NCBI GenBank assembly: GCA_007449985.2
Contig: VIIQ02000679.1
Location: 201,001 to 265,000 of the forward strand
Origin: Desmodesmus armatus
Taxonomy: Eukaryota > Chlorophyta > Chlorophyceae > Sphaeropleales > Scenedesmaceae
Reading direction: 5' to 3'
Length of the DNA: 64,000 nt
Shown: piece by piece, positions 43,744 through 56,382 of the stretch
Layout of the letters: each line of letters opens with the position of its first letter
Numbering within the stretch: the stretch's first letter is position 1
The notes under the pieces: generated by a model
Told to the model about the DNA's origin: nothing
Databases searched by the model: none
The model's input: the letters and a program-made list of their open reading frames with translations, nothing else
Program-made: the position numbers and the translations under genes

Positions 43744-46637
43744 GCACGGGTTCCAACCTCCAAGATGCGTTGTGTTGCACCACCGTGCCGTGCTGAAGGT
43801 CCCGAGGCAGGTACTGACCGCATGCTGCAAGCTGCTGGCATTGCGCAACCTCGCTGCCTCCTCGGCAGCGCTGACTGTGGCAGTTCTGCTGACAAGGCAA
43901 GCTGCTGTCAATTTGCCTCCCCTGCCAACCAGCACCACTCACAGCAACAACAGGGACGGCAGCGACAGCAGCAAGCTGACAGCCATGCTGTGGGAGCAGG
44001 TGGAGCAGTCTGGCCTCCTGCAGCAGCTTGCTGAGGAGATGAGTGTCCTCTCTGTGCACGTACACACAGCAGCAAGTCAGCTTCCTGACCATGCAGGCAT
44101 GCGGAAGGACACCCTCATGATCACACAGCAGTTGAACCTGATGGACAGCTTGCAGCAGCTGCAGCCCTCCTTGCTCACTGCCAATGCAGCAGGGCGGCAA
44201 TGCATCGTGCCAGCCATGCAGCTTTGCTTCAGCAGCCTGCAGTTCCTCAGCAACGCATTGGCACAAGATGGGCCACAGGAGTGGATGGAGGGCTTGGTAG
44301 CTTTCCCCTGGCAAGTTGCCAGCAGGGCTTTAGTTGCTGCCAAATTCCTGATGGCAAGCATTCATTGACGGGCAGAGCAGTGGCAGGGATGGCAGCACTG
44401 CTGCCACTGCTGCCACTGACAGTGGCAGCGGCGGCAGCAGCAGCAGCAGCAGCACAGCAGCGGTGCTGCTACAACAACTACTGCTATCCTGGAAATACTG
44501 CAAGCACAGGAGACAGAACAGTGGGTGTGTCTGCATGCTATGATGTCAATCCTAGTGCATTTCCAGCGGCAAGCCACTAGTAGTAGTAGTACTGCTAGGG
44601 CCCCTTCCACAAACAGCAGCAGCAGCAGTGGCCGCCGCGGCAACACCACCAACAGCAGCAGCACCTCCAGCACCTGCAGCAGCCGGGCCCCACTCGAAAT
44701 CAGCATGTCAGGGGAGCAGTGGCTGCCTGCTGTCCTTGCTTCCAGCATGCCAGAAGCGTACAGCAGGGCATTGGAACAGCTGGGCTGCAGCGGGGAGGCC
44801 GCGCTGTGGATTGCAATGCTGCTTGTACCACAAGAGCAGCAGGATACCACTTGGGACAGGCTGTCTGAAGCAGAGATGTCCAGCTGGATGACGCAGGCTG
44901 CTGGTGCTGTACAGTATGGGCTGCAGGGCCATGCGTTGCTGCTGCAGGCTGTGGATTATTACACCAAGTCCAACCCGCAGCTAGCACCGCTGCACCTGTC
45001 AGTGGCTGCCGTAAGCCTCCAGTGGCTGTCTGGCATGTCCCCTGGCGGGCTGTCAGCCATGCAGGACGCTACCTGTGAAGTGGTGTGTCAGGTGGCTGCT
45101 GGCGCAGCCAAGTATGCAGGACGCATGCTGCGGCAACAACAAGAACGGCAGGACCAGGAGCAGTTGAATAGCAGCTGGGCACAGCTCACTGCTGCCAATG
45201 CGGCTGTTGCACAGCTGAGCGCTGCTGTGCTGGAAAAGCTGCTGAGCGAGTGCCGCGCACTGCCGAACAGTGATCAGTGCAACACAGCCGCCGGCAGCAG
45301 CAGCAGCAGCAGTGCCAGCGCTAGCAGCAGAAGCAGCATGCTGATGCAGTCATGCCAGCACGTCGTGGCAATGCTGGCAGATGCAGTGCTCACAGCAACC
45401 ATGCCAAAGGTCGCATGTACCCAGCAGCATGGCCCCGCCAGAGATGCTAGCAGCGTTTCACAGCTGCCTGTCCAGCACACCCTGTGCTGCAAGCTGCTGC
45501 AGGATTATGTGCGCCTGGTGGCAACAACAGCAGCACCAGCAGCAGTAGCAGCAGCGCCGTCTGGCAGCATGCACCAGCTCAGAAGCAGCTTTTTGGGGTC
45601 TGTTGGACTACTGCTGGGGGACTCCCGCTGGTACGACTTCATGTCCCCACCCACTGGTGGCCCCTTGGTGGCACCTCTAGCTGCTGCTGGTGATGTGAGC
45701 AGCCCCTGTGCTCTGCAGCTGTTAGGCCTGCTGAGCAGCTTGCTGAAGGTGTACAGCCACAGCAGCGACCGCATACCCGTGGCAACGATTCCGGTTCATG
45801 GCGAGCACACTTCAATCAGCGAGCAGGACGTCAGCACAGCTATTCTGTCAGCAGTGTCCTGCATGTTGAAGGCTGCCATAGACAGCATTTTACCGGGTGC
45901 CTGCTTTGGCAGCAGCAGCAGCAGCAGCAGCGGTAGCAGCAGCAGCAGCAGCGGCGGTAGCAGCAGCAGCAGCAGCAGCAGCGCGCGGTAGCAGCAGCAG
46001 CAATGTTGGTAGCGGTTCATGCCCAGCACCGCTGCCGTGGCTGCTGTTGCTGAGCCGCTGCTGCTTTGCTTGGGCTGTGGTGGCGCAGCGCTTACCAAGC
46101 AGTGAACAGTCGGACAGATCATCTGCCGCCACCCGGGGCGTCCGTTGGCAGACTTGCTTACGAGACCTTCTGACAAACCTGTTGCTGCTGCACTCCAGCC
46201 TGGCAAGTGTAGTGCGGTGGCTGGCAGCAGCAGAAACTGTGCAGCAGCTTACCGCTCTGGGGTATCAGCCCTGGGAGCTTCAGGTCCAGCTGGCAGCAGC
46301 TGCCAATGCCTGCATGCAGCTGCAAGGATTTGAATCTGCCTTCGAGTGCTCAGCCGGGGACAGTGCAGTAACGGCCATGGTGAAAAGCGTTCAAGAGCAG
46401 CTGCAGGCAGCTGGCAAGGTGCTGGCTGACTTTGCCATGCCGCATGCTTGCAACAACGCAGCATGCGGCACTGTGTGTGGCCCCTCAGAGTCGCAGCTGG
46501 TGAGTGGGCACAGCTGCATCTGCGGTGGCTGCCGCATAGCCCGCTACTGCGGGAGGGCCTGCCAGCGGGCAGCATGGCGCCAGCACAAGCCTGTGTGCAA
46601 GGCGCTGGCAGCAGCAGCTGCAGCAGCAGCAAATTGA

Positions 46638-47284
46638 ACAGGTCAGCTCTGCAGAGGCTGTGGTCAGGGTTGTGTGGCTGACTTTTGCAAGCAGCAGCAG
46701 GGATTTGTGACTTGTGCGTGCGGAAGTTGAGTTGTGACATGCTTCACTGCGTGTTCAATACGCATGCCGCATGAGTAAGGTGACCTTCTCAGACCGTTGC
46801 CACTGCGCATTGCATCAATCACACCCAAGTTGTCGTCTGTCCATGGGCACTTGAGTGGGTGCAATCACTTGCTACCGTAATGGTTGGTGGCCTGGCATGG
46901 CATCAGGAGAGGTCATCAAGTGCATGAGCTGATGTAATGCTTTTCCAAGTGTGCCATTGAAGGCGAGAAGGGCAATATGGTGGTTCAAAGAGAATGATTC
47001 TCACCCTGGTCAGGACCAACAGGCCAGGGTGCACCTGATCTGTTGCTAGTGTCAGCAGAAGGTCCACCTGCAGGCCAGTTGACCCTTCTTTCTCGGTTGG
47101 TCTCATTTATCTATTTTGAACCAAGTTAATGCTCAAGCAAAAGGCAGTATACTCTCAGTCCCGCAGCCCATCGCCCCGAGCGCAGTACCACGGTACAACC
47201 CCGGTGCTCTGAGGGTGCCAACAAGACAGCCAGACACGACAACTCTATGTTGGTCTCGTGATTATCCACATTGTTGCAGACACC
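46638..47284. other. Spacer between MYND and BTB genes
   Basis: Co-directional spacer of about 650 bp with no supportable coding frame. It should hold the MYND gene 3' flank and the promoter of the BTB gene; no clear TATA box was seen. Confidence 0.5.
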
Positions 47285-49331
47285 ATGAACCATTCGTATG
47301 CTCACCTGTGGTCAACAGAGGCCCTTGCAGATGTAGACATCGTGCTGAGGCTGCCTGCCACGGCTGAGGCAGATGCTGGAACAGACGAAATGGTCATCTG
47401 TAGACTTCCAGGGCACAAAGCTATACTCTCCTACAGCCCGAACTTCATGGCACGTAGGTGATCTGCTGCACTCCGGCAGCAGTGCTCCTCTGGCTTTGGC
47501 CCTTCTTCAGCTCGCTACTCTGCTGCCTTCATGTCCATTATGCATGTGATGTTGGTTGTATACCTCACTTTCTATCCTCATGGGCTTCTCCCCTTGTTTT
47601 CGACCCTGCTTTGCTCTTCTGATCGCTGCCCGAGTCCTTTTCTGATATGCAAATTGCTCTGTGAAGCAGGCTTTTGATATTCTGCTGCTGTGTGTTACTG
47701 CTACTCGCTGTTGTTGAACTGTAGAGTTTGAACGCTGGCAGGAGCCCAGCAGCAAGCGTCGCAAAATGGACCCTGAGCACAGGCCGGAAGCAACCCTGCT
47801 CCTGGAGTCAGCCGACCAGGAGGCAGCAGCAGTAGCCGTTCTGGCAGCCATATATGGAGTCAGCACCCCACTGGAGCAGCTGCAGGATACGCAGCTGCTG
47901 CAGATGGTGCTGCTGGCCGACATGCTGCAGGTTGAGGCAATCGCCTCCCACGCAGCTAAGCTGCTTGCAGCTTGTGCTGGTGACCCAGACGCGGGCCTGT
48001 GCGACGCAGTAAAGCAGCATCTGCTCAGCTTGGCATCTTGGCCAGCTTGCCTGGTGCCCATGCTCCCCGCCCTCACACAAAAGATGCAGCTGCAGGATGC
48101 TGCTGCAATTTGGGCAAAGGCAGCGGGCCCCAGCAGCCCCTCCAGCCTGTTGGCCGTGCTGAGATGCCCACACAGCCAATACATGCTGCAGAGGTTGGTG
48201 CAGGAGTTGGGAGCTCTTGAGGTGCAGTGGGCGCAGGATCAGCAGCAGGAGGTGCTGCTGGGGCTGCCGCTGCCTGCCATGCAGCTGCTACTGTCCTCAA
48301 GTAACGTACAGGTAGGTGGGCACGGCGCGTCGATAAAACAAGCAGTGTATCGGCTAGGCTACAGGGGGATACACTGTGCCTGCTCTGAACAAAGACCTCA
48401 GCTTGTCTGCAGGTGATGAACAAGCTGCAATTTCTGGCGGTGCATTCTACAACGTCAACATTATGCACGTGCACATTTGTGGAATGTGGCTAAGGCTGTC
48501 GTGCTGTGCTGTTCTGTGCTGTGCTGCGTGCTGGTCTGTTGCAGGCGGCGGAAGAGACAGTACTGTACACAGCACAGGCATATGTCAGGGTGCAGCAGGA
48601 CCAGCAGCAGCGGGAGGCAGCACAGCAGCAGCTGTCTCAGCTGATCCGCTGCCCGCAACTCTCCCTTGCCTGGCTCACAGCCGCACTCAGGTCGACAGGC
48701 GGGGACTTCATCCTAGAGCCTCTGAAAGAACAGATCGGCATGCTGCTGTCGTTCCTGCATGCCCACTCAAAAAGCACCTTCACAGAGGTTGCCTTCCGTG
48801 GTGTTGCTGCCCCTGACACACCTTCCAGCTGGTATCTGGGTGCTAGGGAAAGCCCCAGCCAGGGGGCAGCATATGGAGGGTTTGGTGCACGTGTCGCCTC
48901 CATTACTTTGAACTGGAACCTTCCAGTCAGCACACTCAAGCAGGCCTGCATGGAAGCCGTGACCACCCAGAGCCGGGTTCTGATGCACTCATGCAAGCGC
49001 TCCCCTACGTGGTGTGGCTTACAAAGCAGTTGTTACAGCCAGCAGCGCAGAGAGGGTTGGTGTACGCCTTGTATGCATTTCCATCTTTGTGGCACCGCAT
49101 GGGCTACCGGCTGGTATGTGCTGTGCCTATGGTGCAGAAATTACAGCGCGAGGCAAGGTTCGCACATCACCACATGCCACAGTGGGCGGCGCCCCATGGC
49201 AGGGTGGGCTCTTGTGGGCTATCTCCATGCCGGGGGGCTGGGATGAGGCAGCATGGTTGAAATGGGCAGGGGAGGACTTGCCGGCAGCAGGCGAGCTCAG
49301 CATTGTGGTCAAGGCCACTGTGCCTGTGTAG
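47285..49331 (+). CDS. BTB/POZ domain protein, probable frameshift near the 3' end
   Basis: Exons: 47285-47453, 47725-48311 and from 48545 to the end, GT-AG and phase-consistent. The BTB fold is seen as ADVDIVLRLP, the hallmark LPGHKAILSYSPNFMAQFERW, then EATLLLESADQEAAAVAVLAAIYG and LLQMVLLADMLQVEAIASHAAKLL. BTB proteins dimerise and often serve as substrate adaptors for CUL3 ubiquitin ligases; that role is a family expectation, not shown here. The C-terminal half has a helical BACK-like part and then a beta-rich tail. In the third exon the frame reads through SITLNWNLPVSTLKQACMEAV to about 49000. The matching continuation (AYKAVVTASSAERVGVRLVC to AGELSIVVKATVPV, TAG at 49331) lies one frame over. 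No intron fits well, so a one-base indel at the CCCC run near 49003-49006, real or from assembly, is most likely. Confidence 0.8.
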
Positions 49332-50642
49332 TTGCTAAGCCTGTATGCTGCTGCTGCTGGTGTGGCTGCTATCCCGCACTGCCAGCGGCTGTGTGAAAGC
49401 AAAAGCACATGTGGGGTACACCAACAGTTGTGGTGTGATATTCTGATGAGTTTGGTGTGTTGGGGAGCATGAATGTTGAAGTGGATGTTGTAGCGGTCGT
49501 TGCCCCTGCTGCTGGCTGCAGCACATCAGGCAGCTCATTGTTGTGTGTAGTGCTTCTGGCACGCTTCCTGTCTCAGGCCTTAGCAGCATGTTGGTACACA
49601 AACCATGTTGGGCATTTACCTAGGACCCGTCTTGTGCAATAGGAGCTGTGCTGCTTGCTGATGGTTTGTCAGGCTTGAGAGTGTTGGGGTAATCAATCTT
49701 GAAACAATTGCCTTGGCGCTGGTTGTTGGCTACACTTGCATCTGCAATACCCAAGTGATGGTGTTCCTTGTGTGCTGTTATGCGCAATTGGCTGCCACTG
49801 CTGGGGCCATACACAACACAGCAGTCAACGCTGTTGTGTAGTGTATCGCCATTGAACAGTACTGAATCCTGAGATGTAAGCTGAATGCTGAGCTGGTTGT
49901 GAATGCACTGTATCATGTGCACAACCAGGGCAGACCAAGTCAACCGTGTATGGTGATCTCATGGCTACCTGCACAGGGCACCCAAAATTGCAAGGCGGTC
50001 GTGTGCTTCAAGCATATTACAACTCACCTGTCATACACAGTCAGCTGGTTGATATCAAATGGGAGGTGATGTTGTTGCAACCAATTGGGCCACTCAATAT
50101 TGCAACGATGCATCTTTCCGTAGTTGATACCACACTTTTTTGTGCGCACGGCAGCTGCAGGTGCCCTACCACTTTGCAAGTTCAGCTGTTCAACTTCAAC
50201 TGGGTTACAACTCCTTTCCAACATTCAACTTCACAACCACAGTTCGGCATCAATTGTGCCACATCGCAGTCAACTGCAATGCAGTACCCGCAGGTACTGG
50301 GCAAACACACAACAATCTTGGCAGACTGTCCAAAGAGAGGCCCACCAAATGCCCAGCACAGTTTCGGATTGTGCTGCAAATACAAAGTGCTACACTTGGC
50401 CTGGACATACGCTTGATACTGCATGTCGGCGCCGCTGGACTTCACACTGGTCTGGCTCAATTTGACAGCCACTGCAGTGCACCATCCAACAACCGCATGC
50501 ACAAAAGGCAACCTGGGTGGTTCAACATGATGATGCTTTAGCAAACAACATCCGCATGGCATGATTGCGATGCAGGCAGCATGCCGATCACCGATCAACT
50601 AGCAGTCCAGCAAAAAAAACAGCAGGGTCACGTCCAGGAGCC
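49332..50642. other. Intergenic between convergent genes, no gene seen
   Basis: The BTB gene (plus) and the aldehyde dehydrogenase gene (minus) converge here. The frames present are short and unlike any family. A poly-A run near 50611-50620 lies just beyond the dehydrogenase stop codon. Confidence 0.5.
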
Positions 50643-53600
50643 TCAGTGCCATGCGGAGGGGTCCTTGATCGGCTGGTACACAGCCTTGATCTGTGTGTAG
50701 GAGTGCAGGGCGTACTCGCTCTTCTCACGCCCGATGCCGCTGTCCTTGTAGCCACCAAAGGGCACACCTGGACATGCGCAACACAGCAGCAACACATACG
50801 GAAACAGTCAGAATCTCCCAGCTTTGCGGAAGTCCTAGTAGGCATGTACAGCAGATGCATGGCATGAAAAGAGCCTATAGTATGTGTGAGATAGGTGCAG
50901 ACAGTGCCTGCAAGGGGACTTTACCTGAAATGCCACACATTGTTGTAGGCCTAGGGCATGCCGGGTGGCACCACTGCTGCCAGCAGCAACCCCAGCACCT
51001 AGAGCATATCTGGGGGCTGCACCATCATTTCAACTGGCAGCACCATCATTTCATCTGGCAGCCAGCCAACCGCTATGCCAGAGTATGCTTGTGGGGCCAG
51101 AACACAGAACAGCTCCCAGCAGCACCTGTCTTCAAGGCAGGGATATTCCTGCCAAGCCCAGTGTCGGCCTCACCTGCATCATAGACGTTGTATGTGTTGA
51201 CCCACACGGTACCAGCCCGTATCTTGCGCACCAGGCTGTCAATGATGCCCTGGTCCTTGGCCAGCACACCAGAAGCCAGGCCGTAGGGGTTGTCATTGGC
51301 AGCCTTCACCACCTGCAACAATCACATGGCCCATGTCACATGCTGATTAGACCCCAGGCTGTCAAGAGGTGCACCAGCTGCACAGATGTTTTTGGGTTGA
51401 CAATCTTTGGGGCCTCAATCACAACCCGTGCCTAACGCACAATGGCAGATTGAAGACTGTACTGTCACATGCTTCAGTATACAATACCACGTTTCCTGTG
51501 GCAACATGCTGATGGTGTTGCAGATGCTCATATATGCATAGCAGGGGCAACATTGTTTGCAACTCGACCAGCTCAGCAGCTTCCCGCACCTCTGCCATGT
51601 CCTTCCACTTGAAGACACACTGCACAGGCCCAAAGATCTCCTCCTGTGCGATCTTGGCGCTGTTGTCGTACACCTCAAAGATGGTGGGCTCAAAGTAGAA
51701 GCCCTTGTCACCCACACGCTTGCCACCACACAGCAGCTTGGAGGTGGATGCGTCCTTAGCCTGCATTGCATTCATATACGGGATGTGATGGCATTGACAG
51801 CCCAGGCCGCCTGTTGTTACTACCGTGTCTTGCGAACACTGGTGCCAGCGGATCGTGCAGGCACAGATTGTTTGTGTCATGCTAGAAAACAAGCCTCCAG
51901 GCTAGGCTGGATCGAACAGAGCTTGCTGCTTTCATCATGCATTGTAGAAGCCCAGCCATTGCCACATCATGCGGCAGGTGCGCACAGCATATATCTGTGG
52001 CCACCTGATATGGCCAAACTGCAGTCAACTGACTTCAAGTCATTGGCATTGGCAATGCACCACTCACCTCATCAACATACTTCTGGATCTTCTCCAGCTG
52101 CCTCTGGTTGATCTGTGGACCGTGCTGGCTGTCAGGCTTGAATGGGTCACCCACCTTCCTGCAGACCAAGAGGGGCAGTTGAAAGACACGATCAGACGAA
52201 AAAAGCAAGCCATCAATTTCCTGCAGCGTGTAGGGGCATGTGCACTGGGTGGCAATCACGTGTGCCTCGCTCCCGGCGTTATTTGACAACAATGCTGATG
52301 CAGGCGGTTGATTACTTGTGGCCAACCAGCTGCCACCATCTGCCGCTGCTTCCGCAATTGCGTCAGATCACCATTCACATCTGGACGTCTCAACCAGTGC
52401 TATACTGCCAGTGGTCAGCGAAGGATATAAAAGGAGTCCCGCTTGGCACAGAAACAGGGGGTGTTGGGTCCATCACTTGGAGAAGCGATGTGAAGCCTAG
52501 GCAATGTGATTGACTCGACACTGTAAACAAAAGCCTAGGCAATGTTTCTGTTGGCCCAGCGATTGATGGGTAAGCCATGCTTACAGACGCACTCCCCCCC
52601 CCCCCCCCCCCCGCTGCTCACCATGCTTTGAAGGCCTTCACATACTTGTCCACGAACTCATCATAGATGTCAGCGTGCACATACAGTCGGGTACCAGCAG
52701 CGCAGCACTGACCCATGTTGTACAGCAGCGCAAAGGTGGCAGTCTGCACACATGAACAGTACAGTGATGCAGAGCACATCTCAGTGACTAAATCAACGCC
52801 AGGACTCCTAGTGAAGCCCAGGAGGCTGCAGCCTTGCACTGGTTCCCATGCAAACGCCATGAAGTTGCATGCCAGTGATGCCAGCATGATGCACCACCAT
52901 GCACCCGGTCGCGAGTCATGGCCGGGTCCCGCACCAGCATAGACCTCCATGCACTTTGACAAGGCAGCATACCTATTTGAAAGTGCACTGCATTGTCATT
53001 GACAGTGTCATTGCATCTCACTTCCTAAGTACCTCACTTCCTCAAGTCAGGTCATGTTTGATCCAGTTCACGGCCGGGCAGCCCATTTGGCAATGCTTCA
53101 AGCTGAATTTCAAGAAAGCAGTACCAATGCAAAGTAGCAAGCATCATGGCCTCACCTCCACAGCCTCGTCAATGTCCACGTCAGGGCACACGATGACCGG
53201 GCTCTTGCCCCCCAGCTCCAGTGTGTAGGCCTTGAGGGCATCACCTGCCTTCTCACCCACACCACGACCAACTGACGTGCTGCCAGTGAAGGTCACCTGC
53301 AGGGTGGTAAGAGGTGGTGGGGGGGGGGGGGGGGGAGTTGCATCAGGGCGGTGAATGGCGCTTGAAGGCTTCAGCTGTCTCCAGCGGCAGCAGCGTTTGA
53401 AAAATGCTTGCACGTGTTGTCAGCAATCCTGAAGAGCTGCTACCAGTGGCACACCTCCAAGCATGGCCGCGAGTCGCCAGAGTCAACACTGAACATCAAT
53501 TCTGCCCAGCTGTTGACTCGGCACGAGTCACACATGATGAGGGCGTTCCTCAGGAGTCACTGTGTGACCCAGTCAGTCAGCATTGCTGCTCACCTTGTCC

Positions 53601-56382
53601 ACGTCAGGGTGCTGAGTCATCGCGTCACCCAGTGATGAGCCAGGCCCTGTCAGGATGTTGACCACGCCAGGGGGAAAGCCGGCCGCAGTGATGAGGTCTC
53701 CCATGTACAGTGCTGTCAGGCTGGTCTCCTTTGACACCTTGATCACCACCGTGTTGCCGGCGGCCAGGGCGGGGGTCACCTTCCACACAAACTCTGCAGG
53801 TGCAAAGGGGGGGGGGGGGATGGGGGTGCAGGGGGGGGGGGGGGAGGGCGTGTGTGCTGTGCATGTGTGTGTACATGGGCTGGCCCTGCCATGCTGAGCA
53901 TGCCCTCCATACAATATGTAGCTACAGCAACAGGTGCTGACGGTGCCGGCAATGTACGGCGGCAGTATGACTCGCATGTTGTGAGGCCTGTGATGCACCG
54001 GCAGCAGCTTTCGATGAATGAAAGTGAGGTGCCGTGTCCGTGGCCAGTGCAAAGTGTGCTACACAGCTGCGGCACCTGTGGCACACTATGTTGGCAACTA
54101 CACTAGGACACTCTTCATACAGCATCCCAAATATGAAAAGTCCATTGGCATTGCTCACCCATGAGGGGGAAGTTCCAGGGTGTGATCTGCAAGACAGGCA
54201 ACACCACAATGCAACACAAGGTCAACCGCCCCACACAATTACTTGATCAAAATTGAAGCAGGCGGACACTATGGAGACTGTTTATGTGAGAGACACCTTT
54301 AGAGAAGTTGACACCATTCAGTGAGCAGCATTCTCTCAAAAGCTTGGGACGCTGCCAAGCTAATTTGCAGAGCAAGCTGGCACCAACTGAATGGGTCCTG
54401 TCAGGGCTGACTCAGCGCAGCAGCACTATCATTCAGCAGTCACTTTTGATGGTAGTGCACTCACCGCTGCCACCACTCCCAGGGGTTCAATCAGTGTGTA
54501 GGCATGGTGGGGTGTGTCTGTGGGCAGCACCTTGCCCGTGATCTTGTCAGCCCACCTGCATGCGCAAAAACACAGGTGCACATTTTTGACACATGTGTCT
54601 GGTGTTGTATATAAACTACAGAGTCAGCATCGAGCTACAGACACACACTGCCTGATGGTCCTGCACTAAGGTATGCGCACTTGCAATGCTGCGCCAACAG
54701 CTCGCCGCACTGACGACGCAATGCACCGCGGCGGTGCGCACCATGCAGTGCTGTCACAGGCTCCTTAGCCACCCTTACAGGCAGGCTCGAAGTCTGCTCC
54801 AGCACTGTCTGGCGGACATGTCACCAGCCAACGACAGGCTTGCACATTCAGTACCACAAGCAGGGTGTCAACCAACATCTACTGTGCCGTGCTGTGCGCC
54901 GCGTAGTGCATGGGTGATTTCCTCTCACCCTGCAAAGTAGCGCACGTTGTCAATGGTCAGGGGAATCTCCTTGGTGTATGACAGTGACAGGGGCTTGCCT
55001 GCATCCAGGCTCTCCAGCAGTGCCAGCTGTGTGAGGTGCTGCTCCATCAGGTCAGCAAGGCGGTGCATCAGGCGGCTACGGCCCTGTGTTGCACCAAAAC
55101 ACAAAATAGGGGGAAATCAGTCAGATAATGATGCGTGTTTGAATTGAATACTGATTACTGGTAGGAAGGGCACAGTCAATAGCATGTTGACAAGTTGTCA
55201 TGGCATGCGAGGGAGAGGCGTGGGGGTGCTACCGAAGTGCATTGGTCAACCTTCATCAGGAGGCTGCGGCGGCGGCACTGTGTGCGCAAGTGAGGTGCAT
55301 TGTGTGATTGGGCACAGTTACCCCCTGCTGCACCCGCAGTGCTGCTTGCTGACAGCAACTGAACGACTGCTGTGGCAGGGCAGCTGCGGTAAACAGCTTG
55401 CCGCAAGCTGATCATCAGTGCATGTACCCTGCCCTGCCCACCTTGCCTCCCATGCGTGGCCAGGGCCCCTCATCAAAGGCCTTGCGGGCTGCCTTCACAG
55501 CGATGTCCACGTCCTCAACACCTGCGTTATGGCAGATAGTACACAGGCAGGAGTAATGGTGGAATTGGAAGCGCCTGTGAGCTTGACTATGTGTACATAC
55601 GGCTTCTGCAGGGACCAAGTGTACAAGGGGGAATGTCCAAGGTGCATGGTTGCCATTCAGTGCTGAGCCATTCAGTGCTGAAATCCCCCTCATGCACACA
55701 CAGTATACTGCACTGTAGCCCTTGCATTGTGAGGGGCGCACACAATTGTGTAGCTACCTCAGCTCAGCCACACAATAAGTAGATAGCCCAACGCAATGCA
55801 TGTCCGACATGCAGTGCAGATGATCGGATCACTGACAAGGCTTGCCACACGCATGATGCTTGCCAAGGCCTTCCATCATCAGAGCACCTCAACACAAAAC
55901 AGGCCAGCATGGTTTACTGATAGCTTCTGGGCCCTAACACTGACCTGCATTTGCCAGCTGCTTGATGGTGTCTCCTGTCCTGGGGTCAACCACATCCAGC
56001 TTTTCTGGCTTGACAGGGTCCACCCACTCATTATTGATGAACAGCTGCAGCACAAAAACAACACACACGTGTGAAAGGCTGCTACGTTTTTGGCTCTGCG
56101 AGCTGCTGCATGGGAATGCACATGCAGGACAACAGGGGCTGGTCAGCACAGAATGCATGCATGGCTCACCTGCCCCTTCACGCTCTCCAAAGCCTTGAAG
56201 GCATCTTTCTCTGTGAGCTGCGTCCTGCGATATGAAAATAGTGGAGTGGATAATAGCGTTAGCGTTTTCTGGCAGAGTAGTAACGAAATGCAAGCAAGGA
56301 TACTGCAGCAGCACACCCACCAATCGGTCTCGGGCGCAGCTGGCGCCAGGTCGTGCTGTGGTTTGGTTGCTGTGATCGACAT
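50643..56382 (-). CDS. NAD(P)-dependent aldehyde dehydrogenase (ALDH1/ALDH2-like)
   Basis: Oxidises aldehydes to carboxylic acids. Fourteen exons (minus): 56382-56321, 56224-56170, 56044-55945, 55521-55442, 55083-54929, 54555-54465, 54186-54159 (28 nt), 53793-53594, 53296-53156, 52743-52622, 52158-52068, 51760-51590, 51312-51174 and 50767-50643. Every junction is GT-AG and in phase, giving 519 residues. Motifs: [16 protein letters not shown] (catalytic Asn about 186), FTGSTSVG (about 260-267, cofactor loop), LELGGKSP (general base Glu about 285), [11 protein letters not shown] (nucleophile Cys about 318), EEIFGPV, and [16 protein letters not shown] near the end. No targeting peptide is evident (MSITATKPQ...), so a cytosolic form is likely. 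The length is close to the usual 490-520. It closely resembles class 1/2 enzymes; substrate range cannot be read from sequence. Confidence 0.95.
52597..52612. repeat. Poly-C run in dehydrogenase intron
   Basis: About 16 C in a row, ending a few bases past the donor of the exon at 52743-52622. Similar G runs lie in other introns of this gene at about 53320-53335, 53807-53818 and 53831-53844. Confidence 0.85.

Larger units (their letters stand above)
33184..46637 (+). pseudogene. MYND zinc-finger protein gene broken by a nested LTR insertion
   Basis: Coding parts: 33184-33425 (donor GTGAGC; the true start may lie in an upstream exon), 33573-33646, then after the 10 kb insertion 43653 to about 44368, about 44470-45991, and about 45985-46637. 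The last part ends with a MYND-type finger: CNNAACGTVC, then CICGGCRIARYCGRACQRAAW, RQHKPVC. MYND fingers bind proline-rich partners. The long middle is Ala/Leu/Ser-rich helical sequence of the type found in large MYND families of chlorophyte algae. Breaks: the LTR insertion with CCAGG duplicated; a 46 bp tandem duplication at 43652-43743 that shifts frame; a frame change between 44368 and 44525 (intron or indel); and a frame change in a CAG repeat at 45905-45990. As it stands the gene should not make a full protein unless the insertion is a very recent polymorphism. Confidence 0.7.

Noticed and set aside
51312..51600. Extending the dehydrogenase exon through [10 protein letters not shown] after KWKDMAE
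   Set aside because: The donor after DMAE (GTGCGG) joins in phase to [12 protein letters not shown], matching the family spacing; the longer version adds residues absent from ALDHs.
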